From NCBI GenBank assembly GCA_031272615.1, contig JAISTL010000057.1, positions 1-18,071 of the forward strand: 18,071 nt of DNA. Reading direction: 5' to 3'. The notes under the pieces were generated by a model. The model was not told the origin of the DNA and ran no database searches. It saw only the letters and a list, made by a program, of their open reading frames with translations. Origin of the DNA: Methylobacteriaceae bacterium. GTDB taxonomy: Bacteria > Pseudomonadota > Alphaproteobacteria > Rhizobiales > Beijerinckiaceae. Made by a program: the position numbers and the translations under genes. This document shows positions 1 to 7,815 of this stretch, piece after piece (positions within the stretch are counted from its first letter, which is position 1; each line of letters starts with the position of its first letter).

Positions 1-1
1 G

Positions 2-943
2 TCCAAATTCTATCTGTCGCTGCAGGATGACCTGATGCGCATTTTCGGCTCCGAGCGCATGGATACCATGCTGCAGCGCTTCGGCCTGCCCGAGGGCGAG
101 GCCATCATCCATCCGTGGATCAATACCGCCATCGAAAAAGCGCAGGCCAAGGTGGAAATGCGCAATTTCGACATCCGCAAGAATATCCTGAAATACGACG
201 ATGTCATGAATGACCAGCGCAAGGTGGTGTTTGAACAGCGCCGGGATTTCATGCGCGCCGAGAGCGTGCGCGACACCATCGACGAAATGCGCCATGGTGT
301 GGTGGAAGACCTGCTCGATGCCTACATGCCGGTGGAGGCTTTCCCGGAGCAGTGGCAAACGGCGGAGCTGAAGCAGGATATCGTCAAGTACTTCGCCATT
401 GACGTTCCGGTGGACGTGTGGTCTCAGGAGGAAGGCATCGGCCGCGAGCAGATGGCTGAGCGGCTGTTGAAAGCGGTGGACGAGAGATTTGCCGAGCGGG
501 TGGAAAAAAACACGCCGGATGTGATGACCTACGTGGAAAAGCAGATTCTGCTGCAGACTCTGGATTACCTGTGGCGTGAACACCTGGTGACCCTCGACCA
601 TCTGCGACAGGTCATCGGCTGGCGCGGCTTCGCCCAGCGCGACCCGCTGAACGAATACAAATCCGAAGCCTTTGAACTGTTCAACGGCCTCATCACGCGT
701 TTGCGCCAGCAGGTTACCGGCCAGTTGATGCGGGTGGAAGTGGTGTTCCGTGATCCCAATCAACCCGACGATCAGACCCGGCAGATGGGCGGAATGGCGC
801 CGGCGGAACAGGTGAGCGGTTCTTCCGACCATCCGCGGCGGGATCCGAACGACCCCTCGACCTGGGGGCGCGTCGGCCGCAACGAACTCTGCCCGTGCGG
901 CTCAGGCAAGAAATACAAGCACTGCCACGGTCGTCTGGCGTAA
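2..943 (+). CDS. secA: Preprotein translocase ATPase SecA, C-terminal part (5' end outside window)
   Basis: This is the last 313 residues of SecA, the cytosolic ATPase that drives unfolded preproteins through SecYEG. The frame is open from the first bases and begins [20 protein letters not shown], which is characteristic SecA sequence just after the second nucleotide-binding domain. Next come the helical scaffold and wing regions (for example [20 protein letters not shown]) and a variable acidic/proline linker. The protein ends in the SEC-C zinc-binding motif Cys-x-Cys-x8-Cys-His ([17 protein letters not shown]), which binds SecB and ribosomes. The reading frame is intact to the TAA stop, so the gene is truncated only by the window edge. 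It converges on leuB with a 97-base gap containing a strong hairpin. Confidence 0.97.
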   Translation, partial: SKFYLSLQDDLMRIFGSERMDTMLQRFGLPEGEAIIHPWINTAIEKAQAKVEMRNFDIRKNILKYDDVMNDQRKVVFEQRRDFMRAESVRDTIDEMRHGVVEDLLDAYMPVEAFPEQWQTAELKQDIVKYFAIDVPVDVWSQEEGIGREQMAERLLKAVDERFAERVEKNTPDVMTYVEKQILLQTLDYLWREHLVTLDHLRQVIGWRGFAQRDPLNEYKSEAFELFNGLITRLRQQVTGQLMRVEVVFRDPNQPDDQTRQMGGMAPAEQVSGSSDHPRRDPNDPSTWGRVGRNELCPCGSGKKYKHCHGRLA

Positions 944-989
944 GTCAACCAAAGTTTCGCAGGGTGTCGGGGCGCCTACGTGTGTACCC

Positions 990-1044
990 GCATCGGGAGG
1001 GCATGCGGGCCTCCCCGATGCGTCACGCCGGGGCGTTGTTTTAT
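990..1044 (+). terminator. Hairpin(s) between convergent secA and leuB, probable secA terminator
   Basis: GCATCGGGAGG at 990-1000 pairs with the complementary arm at 1010-1021 (one bulged G) around a 9-base loop. It is followed by a short second hairpin (ACGC at 1025-1028 with GCGT at 1033-1036) and the T-rich run TTGTTTTAT at 1036-1044. In the secA direction this has the layout of an intrinsic terminator, with the T tract running into the leuB stop codon. On the minus strand the large stem has no T tract, so leuB termination here would need Rho or another factor. Confidence 0.45.
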
Positions 1045-2150
1045 GCCAGTGACTCTTTCAGCGCCGCAATAATCGCGTCGCCCATCTGCGACGTATTCAC
1101 GGTCGCTTCGCCGGGTTTGGCGATGTCGGCGGTGCGCAAACCCTTTGCCAACGCGCCGGCGATGGCCTTTTCCAGGCGATCCGATTCCTCCGGCAAATCG
1201 AAGGAATAACGGAAGGCCATGGACAGTGAACTGAGGGTGGCGATGGGGTTGGCGATACCCTTGCCGGTGATGTCCGGAGCGGAACCGTGCACCGGCTCAT
1301 ACATGGCGTTGGCTTTTCCGGTCGCCGGATCGGTTTCCCCAAGTGACGCGGAGGGCAGAATCCCGAGGGACCCGGTGGTCATGGCCGCCACATCCGAAAG
1401 AATGTCGCCGAACAGGTTATCGGTGACGATGACGTCAAACTGCTTGGGGCGGCGCACGATCTGCATGCCGCAGTTATCGACGAAGATATGGTTCAACTCG
1501 ATATCGGGGTAGTCGGCGCCGACGCGCGTGACCACTTCCTTCCAAAGAACGCCGGTTTTCATGGCGTTGTGCTTTTCGGCGGAGGTCACCCGCTTGGCGC
1601 GCTTGCGCGCCAGTTCGAAGGCGACGCGGGCGATGCGCTCGATCTCATGGGTGGTGTAGAGCTGGGTATCCACCGCGCGCTTTTCACCGTTCTCCAAAGT
1701 GACGATTTCCTTGGGTTCGCCGAAATAAACGCCGCCGATGAGCTCGCGGACAATCAGCATATCCAGGCCCTGCACCAATTCGGGCTTGAGGGACGAGGCG
1801 TCGGCCAGCGCCGGATAGCAGATGGCCGGGCGCAGGTTGGCAAAAAGCCCCAAAGCTTTGCGCAGGCCGAGAAGCCCGGCCTCCGGGCGTTTGTCGAAGG
1901 GCACTCCGGCCCACTTCGGCCCGCCGACCGCCACCAGCAGCACGGCATCGGCGTCCCGCGCCAGCTTCAGGGTTTTGCCGGTGAGCGGCGCTCCGTAAGC
2001 GTCATAGGAGGCGCCGCCGATCAGCGCCTTTTCCGTGGCAAAATCGGCGATTCCCGCCTCGCGATAAAAGCGGACCAGTTTTTCAATTTCCCCGATAATT
2101 TCCGGACCGATACCGTCTCCGGGAAGCAGCAGCAGCTTATAGGTTTTCAT
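1041..2150 (-). CDS. leuB: 3-isopropylmalate dehydrogenase
   Basis: LeuB carries out the third step of leucine synthesis, NAD-dependent oxidative decarboxylation of 3-isopropylmalate, in the cytoplasm. The 369-residue product has the expected family length. It begins MKTYKLLLLPGDGIGPEII, the N-terminal dehydrogenase motif, and carries the signature NLFGDILSDVAAMTTGSLG around residues 245-263 with the metal-binding aspartates. The YEPVHGSAPDI loop follows at about residues 284-294 and binds the cofactor. An in-frame ATG 33 bases upstream exists, but the start at 2150 matches the family N-terminus and has a GAGAAAG purine run just upstream. The segment usually read VDNAAMQ is VDNCGMQ here (residues 225-230), a small departure beside conserved substrate/metal residues. 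The gene is divergent from anmK and alone, with no leuCD in view. Confidence 0.96.
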   Translation of the reverse strand: MKTYKLLLLPGDGIGPEIIGEIEKLVRFYREAGIADFATEKALIGGASYDAYGAPLTGKTLKLARDADAVLLVAVGGPKWAGVPFDKRPEAGLLGLRKALGLFANLRPAICYPALADASSLKPELVQGLDMLIVRELIGGVYFGEPKEIVTLENGEKRAVDTQLYTTHEIERIARVAFELARKRAKRVTSAEKHNAMKTGVLWKEVVTRVGADYPDIELNHIFVDNCGMQIVRRPKQFDVIVTDNLFGDILSDVAAMTTGSLGILPSASLGETDPATGKANAMYEPVHGSAPDITGKGIANPIATLSSLSMAFRYSFDLPEESDRLEKAIAGALAKGLRTADIAKPGEATVNTSQMGDAIIAALKESLA

Positions 2151-2258
2151 CGTCTTTCTCTTCTTTTGTCGCGAAAGGCCCATGCCGTTCTCACGCCGGG
2201 AGGCGGGTCGGCAAACCCGCGCTCACCGGTGTTGTTTAAAAAATCCGTCGGCGTTGCT

Positions 2259-2277
2259 AACACCTTTCCCCGGTGTT
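2259..2277. repeat. Inverted repeat in the leuB/anmK divergent region
   Basis: AACACC (2259-2264) and GGTGTT (2272-2277) form a perfect 6-base stem with a 7-base loop. A related CACCGGTG palindrome sits at 2224-2231. They lie about 100 bases upstream of the leuB start, where an operator or leader hairpin could act. No protein binding this sequence is known to me, so the role is open. Confidence 0.25.
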
Positions 2278-2355
2278 TGAAATGAAAAAACGCCGGTTTT
2301 CGGATTCCGATGCGCGCCCGCTCACGGAAACCGTTGGACGGAACCGGCGGGCAAA

Positions 2356-2384
2356 TTGCTTCCGCAAACCCGATGGTGTAAGCT
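2356..2384 (+). promoter_or_regulatory. Possible anmK promoter
   Basis: TTGCTT (2356-2361) and TAAGCT (2379-2384) are separated by 17 bases and lie about 30 bases upstream of the anmK start region. The -35 is a common alphaproteobacterial form, but the -10 matches consensus at only three positions, so this is a weak prediction. Confidence 0.25.
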
Positions 2385-2410
2385 TTCCCAATCCCGGGGG
2401 ATGAAAGAGG

Positions 2411-3514
2411 ATGCCGGTGGCGGAAACACACAGCATGACAGCGTTGGGACTGATGAGCGGCACGTCCATGGATGGGATGGATGTCGGCGTGGTCGAAACC
2501 GACGGGGAAAGCGTGGTGCGCACCGGCGCCGGGATGACCGTTCCCTATCCGGACAAGCTGGCGCGGGAGTTGTTTCAGCTGTTGGAGAAACCGGAACGCG
2601 CCGCGGATGACGGGCTCACGGACCTCGAGCAGGCGGTCACCGACGCCCACTGCGACGCCGTTATCGGGTTTTTGCAGGCCACCGGTATCAAGCCGGCGGA
2701 TATCGATGTCATCGGCTTCCACGGGCAAACCGTGCTGCATCGGCCGGAGCGGCGCTTTACGCGGCAGCTCGGCCTCGGGCAGCGTATGGCCGATCGGCTG
2801 AGACTCCCCGTGGTCAATCGGTTCCGGCACGCCGATGTTGCCGCCGGCGGTGAGGGCGCCCCCTTCGTCCCGGTGTTCCATCAGGCGCTTGCCGCCGGGC
2901 TTTCCAAACCCCTGGCGATTCTCAATCTCGGTGGAGTCGGCAATGTCACCTACCTCAGTGGCAACGGGGTGTCGGCCTTTGATACCGGACCGGCCGGCGC
3001 TTTGATTGACGACACCATGCGCCGCCGTTTCGGCCGGTCGTTTGACGAAGGCGGCGCCGTAGCAGCCAGGGGTACGGTGAACCGGGAACTTGTGGATGCT
3101 TTTCTGGCGGATCCGTTTTTCACCCGTCCGCCGCCGAAGTCACTCGATCGGAATACTTTCCACCGGTGGGGCAAACCGTTGGAAAACCTTTCGCCGGAAG
3201 ATGCTGTGGCGACAGCCACCGCCTTTACGCTGGAATCCGTTGCCGCAGCACTGAACTATATGCCTGAATCGCCGAACCGCTGGCTGGTCACCGGGGGTGG
3301 GCGCCGCAACGACACTCTTCTGCGGGCGCTGGGCCGGAGGTTGGGTGTCAATGTTGCCGGCGTCGAAACCGTTGGCTGGAACGGAGATTTCATGGAGGCC
3401 CATGCCTTCGGATATCTTGCGGTGCGCCATCTCAGAGGTCTGCCGCTGAGCTTTCCTGAAACCACCGGCGTTCCACGTCCTATGCCCGGCGGTGTGTCCT
3501 ATAAGCCACGCTGA
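2411..3514 (+). CDS. anmK: Anhydro-N-acetylmuramic acid kinase
   Basis: AnmK phosphorylates and opens 1,6-anhydro-N-acetylmuramic acid recovered from peptidoglycan, giving MurNAc-6-phosphate for cell-wall recycling. The 367-residue length is typical. The ATP/sugar-binding motif GLMSGTSMDGMDV (residues 13-25), GFHGQTVLH (102-110), RHADVAAGGEGAPFVP with the likely catalytic Asp142, LNLGGVGNVTYL (171-182) and AFDTGPAGALIDD (189-201) are all present in the family order. The start is uncertain: the purine run AAAGAGG ends directly against the ATG at 2411, so the in-frame GTG at 2417 (6-base spacing) or the ATG at 2435 may be the true start. No tyrS or other recycling gene is adjacent. Confidence 0.95.
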   Translation: MPVAETHSMTALGLMSGTSMDGMDVGVVETDGESVVRTGAGMTVPYPDKLARELFQLLEKPERAADDGLTDLEQAVTDAHCDAVIGFLQATGIKPADIDVIGFHGQTVLHRPERRFTRQLGLGQRMADRLRLPVVNRFRHADVAAGGEGAPFVPVFHQALAAGLSKPLAILNLGGVGNVTYLSGNGVSAFDTGPAGALIDDTMRRRFGRSFDEGGAVAARGTVNRELVDAFLADPFFTRPPPKSLDRNTFHRWGKPLENLSPEDAVATATAFTLESVAAALNYMPESPNRWLVTGGGRRNDTLLRALGRRLGVNVAGVETVGWNGDFMEAHAFGYLAVRHLRGLPLSFPETTGVPRPMPGGVSYKPR

Positions 3515-3631
3515 CGAACATTTTCGACCGGGTATCGCGGTGTGGCTGCGGGGGCTTGGTTGAAGTCGTACTTTATCGTCGGGATTCCGCACTCTTTTGA
3601 GTCCAAGGTCCTGTTGTGCGGGTCTCGGGAG

Positions 3632-3660
3632 TTGCAAAGCGCCGGTTTGTGCTCTACATT
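3632..3660 (+). promoter_or_regulatory. Candidate sigma-70 promoter of the lyase-like gene
   Basis: TTGCAA (3632-3637) and TACATT (3655-3660) have the ideal 17-base spacing. They sit about 45 bases upstream of the start codon at 3705, in a 190-base gap after anmK. Confidence 0.4.
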
Positions 3661-3704
3661 GCCGCAAGGTGGAGCGGAGTATCGTATGAGGTTGGGGGAG
3701 AGTA

Positions 3705-5258
3705 ATGGCGGAAGTAGAGGAGTCGCGCCCGAAAGAGGCACAAACGTCGCGGACAGCGGCGGTTTATGACGAGCTTGTTCTGAAGCAGCGCTATCATGCC
3801 GTCAAGCAGTTGTTCTGGTGTTATATTACCCGTGTGGATTATGCTCATGCCGTCATGATGGCGGAACAGGACCTCCTGACTGTGGACGAAGCCCATGATA
3901 TTCTTATGGGTTTGCGGCGACTGGAGCATGAAATCGATCAGAGTTTCTCCACCCGGGAAGAGACGGTGTTTCCGCAGGGTCAGAGCTTCATCATGGATTC
4001 GCGCAAGCGCTTTCTGGCCCTCGTCGCGCCGGAACTCGGCGAGAAGCTCTACCTGTTCCGCAGTACTCACGAACTGATCCACACAATTTTACGCATGGCC
4101 CTGAAAGATCGCCTCGGCATTCTCACCGGCATGGTGCTCAGTGTTCTCGACGGAATTCTGGTCAATGCCCGGCGGGATTCGATGATTCCCATTCCGGCCC
4201 GTGCTCCGGGGGAGGGAGTGCCCGGGCAGCCTGCCACTTGGGGCGCATATCTGCTGGGAATCGCCGAACTGTTGTTCCGCGATTGCGAACGCGTCATGAC
4301 CGCCCTGCGGCAGCTGGATACATCGCCGCTCGGAGTCGGAGACGGTATCGACTGGGGCGTGCACTTCAACCGCGCCCGCTTGGCCGAGCTGCTCGGGTTC
4401 CGCCAGATTCAGGAATATACGCTGTCTCCGGTGTTGATGAACGACGGCTATAACACCGTGTATGAAACGTTGCAGCTGCTGTTTTTCGACATCTCGAAGA
4501 TTGTGGATGAGCTGTTGCTGCGTATGCGTTCGACAACTCCCCATATCTGGTGGCCGGAGGACAGCGGTCCGATTCGTGATATTCTCGAGGAATTGCACCT
4601 GTTGTCGGTGTTGTCGGGAAATACCGCCGCTTCGTTTCTCCGCACCGCCGAAACCGCGCTTCCCTATAGGCGCGGCTCACTGTTCACCCAGCAGATGTCC
4701 GGCTATCATGTGTTTGACAGCGGCATTCGCGCGCTTCGTCTGTTTGACGGAGTCATTCGTGTGTTGAAAGGTGATGAACGGGCGTTTCTCAAGATAATTG
4801 ATCGCGAAGGCTTGGTATTCAGGGAGTTTGTCGCAGTTCTCACCCGCGAGGAACAACTGCCGGCGGACACCGGGCGCGCCATCGGCAAACGGCTGACCGC
4901 CTATCTTTCCGAACACCGCCTGATGGCCACCCAAGTGCCCTTCGAAGTGTTCCAGGACGTCTTCAACGAGGAAGCCGGACGGCCGCCGCAGCTTTCCGAA
5001 GACAAGTTTGTCCGCATGCTGTCGCCCTATGCGTTCCTGAACACCTTCGGCATCGTCAATACCTTCTCGGTCACCCTCGAGCCGGTTCTGGCGCGCTACG
5101 AAAAGCTGTCTTTCGATTTGCGCGGCCAGTTGGATGCAGTCATCAACCGCTCGCATCACGCCGACCAGATGCTGGCCAAAGCGGTGGATGACCTCATCGC
5201 CCGTGAGCCGGATTCCCGCCCTGAAGCTGGAGAAACGCCGGCTGAACCGGCGTCCTGA
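3705..5258 (+). CDS. Divergent argininosuccinate lyase-like protein with altered catalytic motifs
   Basis: This 517-residue, mostly alpha-helical protein aligns by eye with the argininosuccinate lyase branch of the fumarase/aspartase superfamily. The segments LGEKLYLFRSTHELIHTILR (residues 111-130), GQPATWGAYLLGIAELLFRD (174-193), TSPLGVGDG (206-214) and RLAELLGF (225-232) match the ASL positions of the GRSRNDQ helix, the core helix, the NRSPLGAGAL turn and the DRERTAELLGF helix. The catalytic parts are not kept: GRSRNDQ is FRSTHEL, the Thr-His loop (GYTHLQRAQP) is replaced by ARAPGEGVPG, and no GSSxMPxKxN signature is found. The start is supported by GGGGGAG a few bases upstream of the ATG. 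The C-terminus ends in an acidic, proline-rich tail. True argininosuccinate lyase is about 460 residues, so this is longer. It is either a lyase with different chemistry or a non-catalytic relative; I cannot assign a substrate. Confidence 0.75.
   Translation: MAEVEESRPKEAQTSRTAAVYDELVLKQRYHAVKQLFWCYITRVDYAHAVMMAEQDLLTVDEAHDILMGLRRLEHEIDQSFSTREETVFPQGQSFIMDSRKRFLALVAPELGEKLYLFRSTHELIHTILRMALKDRLGILTGMVLSVLDGILVNARRDSMIPIPARAPGEGVPGQPATWGAYLLGIAELLFRDCERVMTALRQLDTSPLGVGDGIDWGVHFNRARLAELLGFRQIQEYTLSPVLMNDGYNTVYETLQLLFFDISKIVDELLLRMRSTTPHIWWPEDSGPIRDILEELHLLSVLSGNTAASFLRTAETALPYRRGSLFTQQMSGYHVFDSGIRALRLFDGVIRVLKGDERAFLKIIDREGLVFREFVAVLTREEQLPADTGRAIGKRLTAYLSEHRLMATQVPFEVFQDVFNEEAGRPPQLSEDKFVRMLSPYAFLNTFGIVNTFSVTLEPVLARYEKLSFDLRGQLDAVINRSHHADQMLAKAVDDLIAREPDSRPEAGETPAEPAS
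5235..5253. repeat. Perfect hairpin at the tail-to-tail gene junction
   Basis: ACGCCGG (5235-5241) and CCGGCGT (5247-5253) form a perfect 7-base GC stem with the loop CTGAA. It lies inside the last codons of the lyase-like gene, which ends one base before the stop codon of the convergent methyltransferase gene. There is no T tract on either side, so it is not a clear intrinsic terminator. It could slow polymerases or protect 3' ends on both strands. Confidence 0.4.
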
Positions 5259-5259
5259 C

Positions 5260-6126
5260 CTATGGTTTCGAATTGGCTGACTTGACGGCGTCCTCCATGC
5301 GCACGGTGAACTGCCCGGGCCTTAAGGGTTTGGGCTGGCTCGGGTCCGGCGCCCAGCCGATGAGCCAGATGATGTCGAAGGTCGCCCGGATGCGCCCGTC
5401 AGCATCGGAAAAACGCTCGGCATAAACTTGAGCCATGCGCATCAGGGTGGTGCGGCGCAAAGGTTTGCGGCTGCGTCCGATGAGGGCGTTGCCGCCGCCC
5501 ATGGCGCGCAGGTCCGTCATCAGGTGAAAGACATCGGGGTAGCGCACGCTCACCTCATCGTGATCCGAGACCGAAAGGGCAAACCCTGCCCGCTGCATCA
5601 GGTCGCCGGCGGCGCGGATATCGGCGAAGGGGGCAATCCTCGGGCTGCCGCCGCCGTCCAGCTCGCTTTCGGCAATCAGAAAGGCCTGGCGCAGTTCGCT
5701 CAGGGTGTCGTTGCCGAACAGAGAACCGATGAACAGCCCGTCGGGTTTCAGGAGTCGTACCAGCCGGGAGAGTACGCCCGGAAGATCGTTGACGGCGTGG
5801 AGGGCAAGGAGCGAAAACGCCAAATCAAACTGTCCGAGCCCTTCCGGCGGAAACGAGGTTTCGTCGACAACCGCCGCGGCGCCGGGGTCGCTCACGGGTG
5901 AAAGCCGCACGATCTCCCGGATTTTGCCGGAGCTTCCGAGGCGTTGGACCCCGTGTCCCGAGGGCGAGCCGACATCGAGGGCGCGCTCAAAAGTTCTGAG
6001 TACCGTCTCCACCCGGTCCTCCAGCTCCGCCGCCGCCCGCTCCATGAGAAAACCGGCGTAGCCGGCGGCGTGGGCGCGCTCGAGACGCAGGCGCAGGAGG
6101 CGCGAATCAAAAATCTCGGGAATCAT
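5260..6126 (-). CDS. NDUFAF5/BioC-like SAM-dependent methyltransferase-fold protein
   Basis: This 288-residue class I methyltransferase-fold protein begins MIPEIFDSRLLRLRLERA, followed by a helix and the first strand RALDVGSPSGHG (residues 48-59), the equivalent of the SAM motif I. The strand FDLAFSLLALHAVNDLPG (about 100-117) and LLKPDGLFIGSLFG (125-138) complete the family pattern. The overall pattern matches the alphaproteobacterial relatives of human NDUFAF5, a complex I assembly factor that hydroxylates an arginine, and more distantly BioC. Motif I reads GSPSG rather than the usual GxGxG-type turn, which may alter SAM binding. GGAG lies 8 bases upstream of the ATG. In many alphaproteobacteria this gene neighbours comF and grxC; here those genes lie 1.7 kb away with a larA-like gene between. 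Confidence 0.8.
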   Translation of the reverse strand: MIPEIFDSRLLRLRLERAHAAGYAGFLMERAAAELEDRVETVLRTFERALDVGSPSGHGVQRLGSSGKIREIVRLSPVSDPGAAAVVDETSFPPEGLGQFDLAFSLLALHAVNDLPGVLSRLVRLLKPDGLFIGSLFGNDTLSELRQAFLIAESELDGGGSPRIAPFADIRAAGDLMQRAGFALSVSDHDEVSVRYPDVFHLMTDLRAMGGGNALIGRSRKPLRRTTLMRMAQVYAERFSDADGRIRATFDIIWLIGWAPDPSQPKPLRPGQFTVRMEDAVKSANSKP

Positions 6127-6444
6127 GTGTGAGCTCCATCCAATCCCGGCTCCGACTGTTCTTGTTTCATCATGGTCAATAACAGATCGTCGCCCCCTGT
6201 GCCCGCGGGAGACTCCTTATCCCAACTTTTTTGACACGGCGTCGGGACGGGTCGGATCCACAAAGGACACGGTTGCGGAGATTATCGGGGGCGCATCGCG
6301 CTACACGTCCCCATGGCTGAAGGTTTCGGTCAATCTGCTCTTGACTGGACCGCCCCGGGCGTTACAAGCTTTCCCGATAAAACGGGTTTCGTCCGGCGCG
6401 ATATGTCAGCCCGCAGAGTCACTGCCGGAACGGGGGAGAACAAC
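6127..6444. other. Divergent intergenic region between the methyltransferase and LarA-like genes
   Basis: This stretch of 318 bases holds no convincing gene. It contains a plausible promoter toward the LarA-like gene (6341-6368). An isolated TTGACA at 6231-6236 has no acceptable -10 box at 16-18 bases. I see no clear promoter for the methyltransferase, no RNA gene and no long repeat. Confidence 0.6.
6341..6368 (+). promoter_or_regulatory. Candidate promoter of the LarA-like gene
   Basis: TTGACT (6341-6346) and TACAAG (6363-6368) are spaced by 16 bases. This predicts a start of transcription about 70 bases before the ATG at 6445. Confidence 0.4.
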
Positions 6445-7719
6445 ATGAACCACGAATTGGCCTACGGCAAGGGAAAACTCTCGTTTACGCTTCCCGGGGG
6501 CGTGACGCCGACGATTATCGTCGCCGGTGACAGACCGGCCCTGCCGGACCCGCATGCCGCCGCCGACTTTGCAGTGAAAAACCCCGAGGGCACGCCGCCG
6601 CTGGTTGAGATGCTGCGGGCCAGGGCGCCCAAATCCGTGGTGGTGATCGTCAACGACGTCACCCGCCCGACACCCTATGACGTTATCCTGCCGCCCCTTC
6701 TCAACGCCTTCAGCGAAGCGGGCGTCACGGACGAGCAGGTGACGTTTCTGGTCGCGACGGGGGTTCACGACGTGCACACTGACGCTCAGAACCGCGAGTT
6801 TTACGGGGATGCCATCGTGGATCGGTTCAAGGTCGTCAGCCACAACGCCGAAGCGAGGGGAACCCATACGCTGTTCGGGAAGGTGATTTCCGGATACGAT
6901 TTTTGGGTCAACACCCTGGCGGTGGAGGCGGATTTCCTCATCACCGTCGGCGTTGTCATGCCCCATTATTTTGCGGGATATTCCGGCGGCCGCAAGTCCA
7001 TCCTGCCCGGAGTCGTCGGCAAGGAAACGGTGGAAAAAAACCACGCGCGCATGGTCGAACTGATGGACAATCTGCCGCCCATCGACGAAAACCCGGTGAG
7101 CCTTGAAATGATCGACGCTGCGCGCAAGGTCGGCGTGGACTTCATCCTCAACGTGGTGATGAACGACCGGAAGGAAGTGGTCAGCATCCACGCCGGTGAT
7201 CTGGTGAAGGCGTGGCGCAGCGCCGTGACGGTTTCGGCCTCCATATTCGAGGTGCCCTTCGATAAACAGGTCGATATCTGCATCACCTGCGCCAGCGGTT
7301 ACCCGCGCGATATCAACGCCTATCAGGCGCAGAAGGCGCTGGACCACGCCGACCGCATAACCCGCCCGGGGGGCACCATCGTTCTGGCGGCGGAATGTCC
7401 CATGGGGTACGGCGAACGCGTGTTCGAGGAATGGATGAGTCGCGGCTGGACTCCCCGGCAGGTCATGGAGGAGGTGAAACGCCACTTCGTCATCGGCGGG
7501 CATAAGGCCTACGGGTTTGCCAAGGTCGCGGCGGAAAAGGAATACTGGCTGATTTCCTCCTTCAACGAGCGGGACACCCAACGCCTCTACGCCAAAAAGG
7601 CGGCAACGGTTCAGGAGGCGGTGGACGCCGCCTTTGTCCGCCACGGTCCGCAGGCCAGTTGCGTCTACATGCCGCAAGGCAGCGTGTCGCTCCCCGTTCT
7701 CCGGCAGGCCGCGAAATAA
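6445..7719 (+). CDS. LarA-family (DUF2088) nickel-pincer 2-hydroxyacid racemase/epimerase-like protein
   Basis: This 424-residue product matches the lactate racemase LarA in length and in order of active-site residues. NDVTRP gives Asp71 and Arg74, GVHDVH gives His108, MPHYFAGYSGGRKSILPG gives His174 and Lys184, KNH gives His200, and YQAQK gives Gln294 and Lys297. In LarA of Lactobacillus plantarum, Lys184 carries the nickel-pincer nucleotide (NPN) cofactor and His200 binds nickel, so this protein probably uses the same cofactor. The family includes racemases and epimerases of several 2-hydroxyacids, so lactate itself is not assured. The cofactor makers LarB, LarC and LarE are not in the window. 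GGGGGAG just before the ATG decides this start over an in-frame one 132 bases upstream. The gene separates the methyltransferase from comF. Confidence 0.88.
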   Translation: MNHELAYGKGKLSFTLPGGVTPTIIVAGDRPALPDPHAAADFAVKNPEGTPPLVEMLRARAPKSVVVIVNDVTRPTPYDVILPPLLNAFSEAGVTDEQVTFLVATGVHDVHTDAQNREFYGDAIVDRFKVVSHNAEARGTHTLFGKVISGYDFWVNTLAVEADFLITVGVVMPHYFAGYSGGRKSILPGVVGKETVEKNHARMVELMDNLPPIDENPVSLEMIDAARKVGVDFILNVVMNDRKEVVSIHAGDLVKAWRSAVTVSASIFEVPFDKQVDICITCASGYPRDINAYQAQKALDHADRITRPGGTIVLAAECPMGYGERVFEEWMSRGWTPRQVMEEVKRHFVIGGHKAYGFAKVAAEKEYWLISSFNERDTQRLYAKKAATVQEAVDAAFVRHGPQASCVYMPQGSVSLPVLRQAAK

Positions 7720-7815
7720 TACCGGGGATGAGCCTCGCCGCCGTGGCGCGGACGGTTGCTGCGACTCCATAACGGACGTACAGTTCCAATCCGTCGTCAA
7801 CCGTGGTGAACCGTC

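Noticed and set aside
6231..6259. TTGACA at 6231-6236 as a promoter for the LarA-like gene
   Set aside because: The positions 16-18 bases downstream read GGATCC-like sequence with no resemblance to a -10 box; the pair at 6341-6368 is better.
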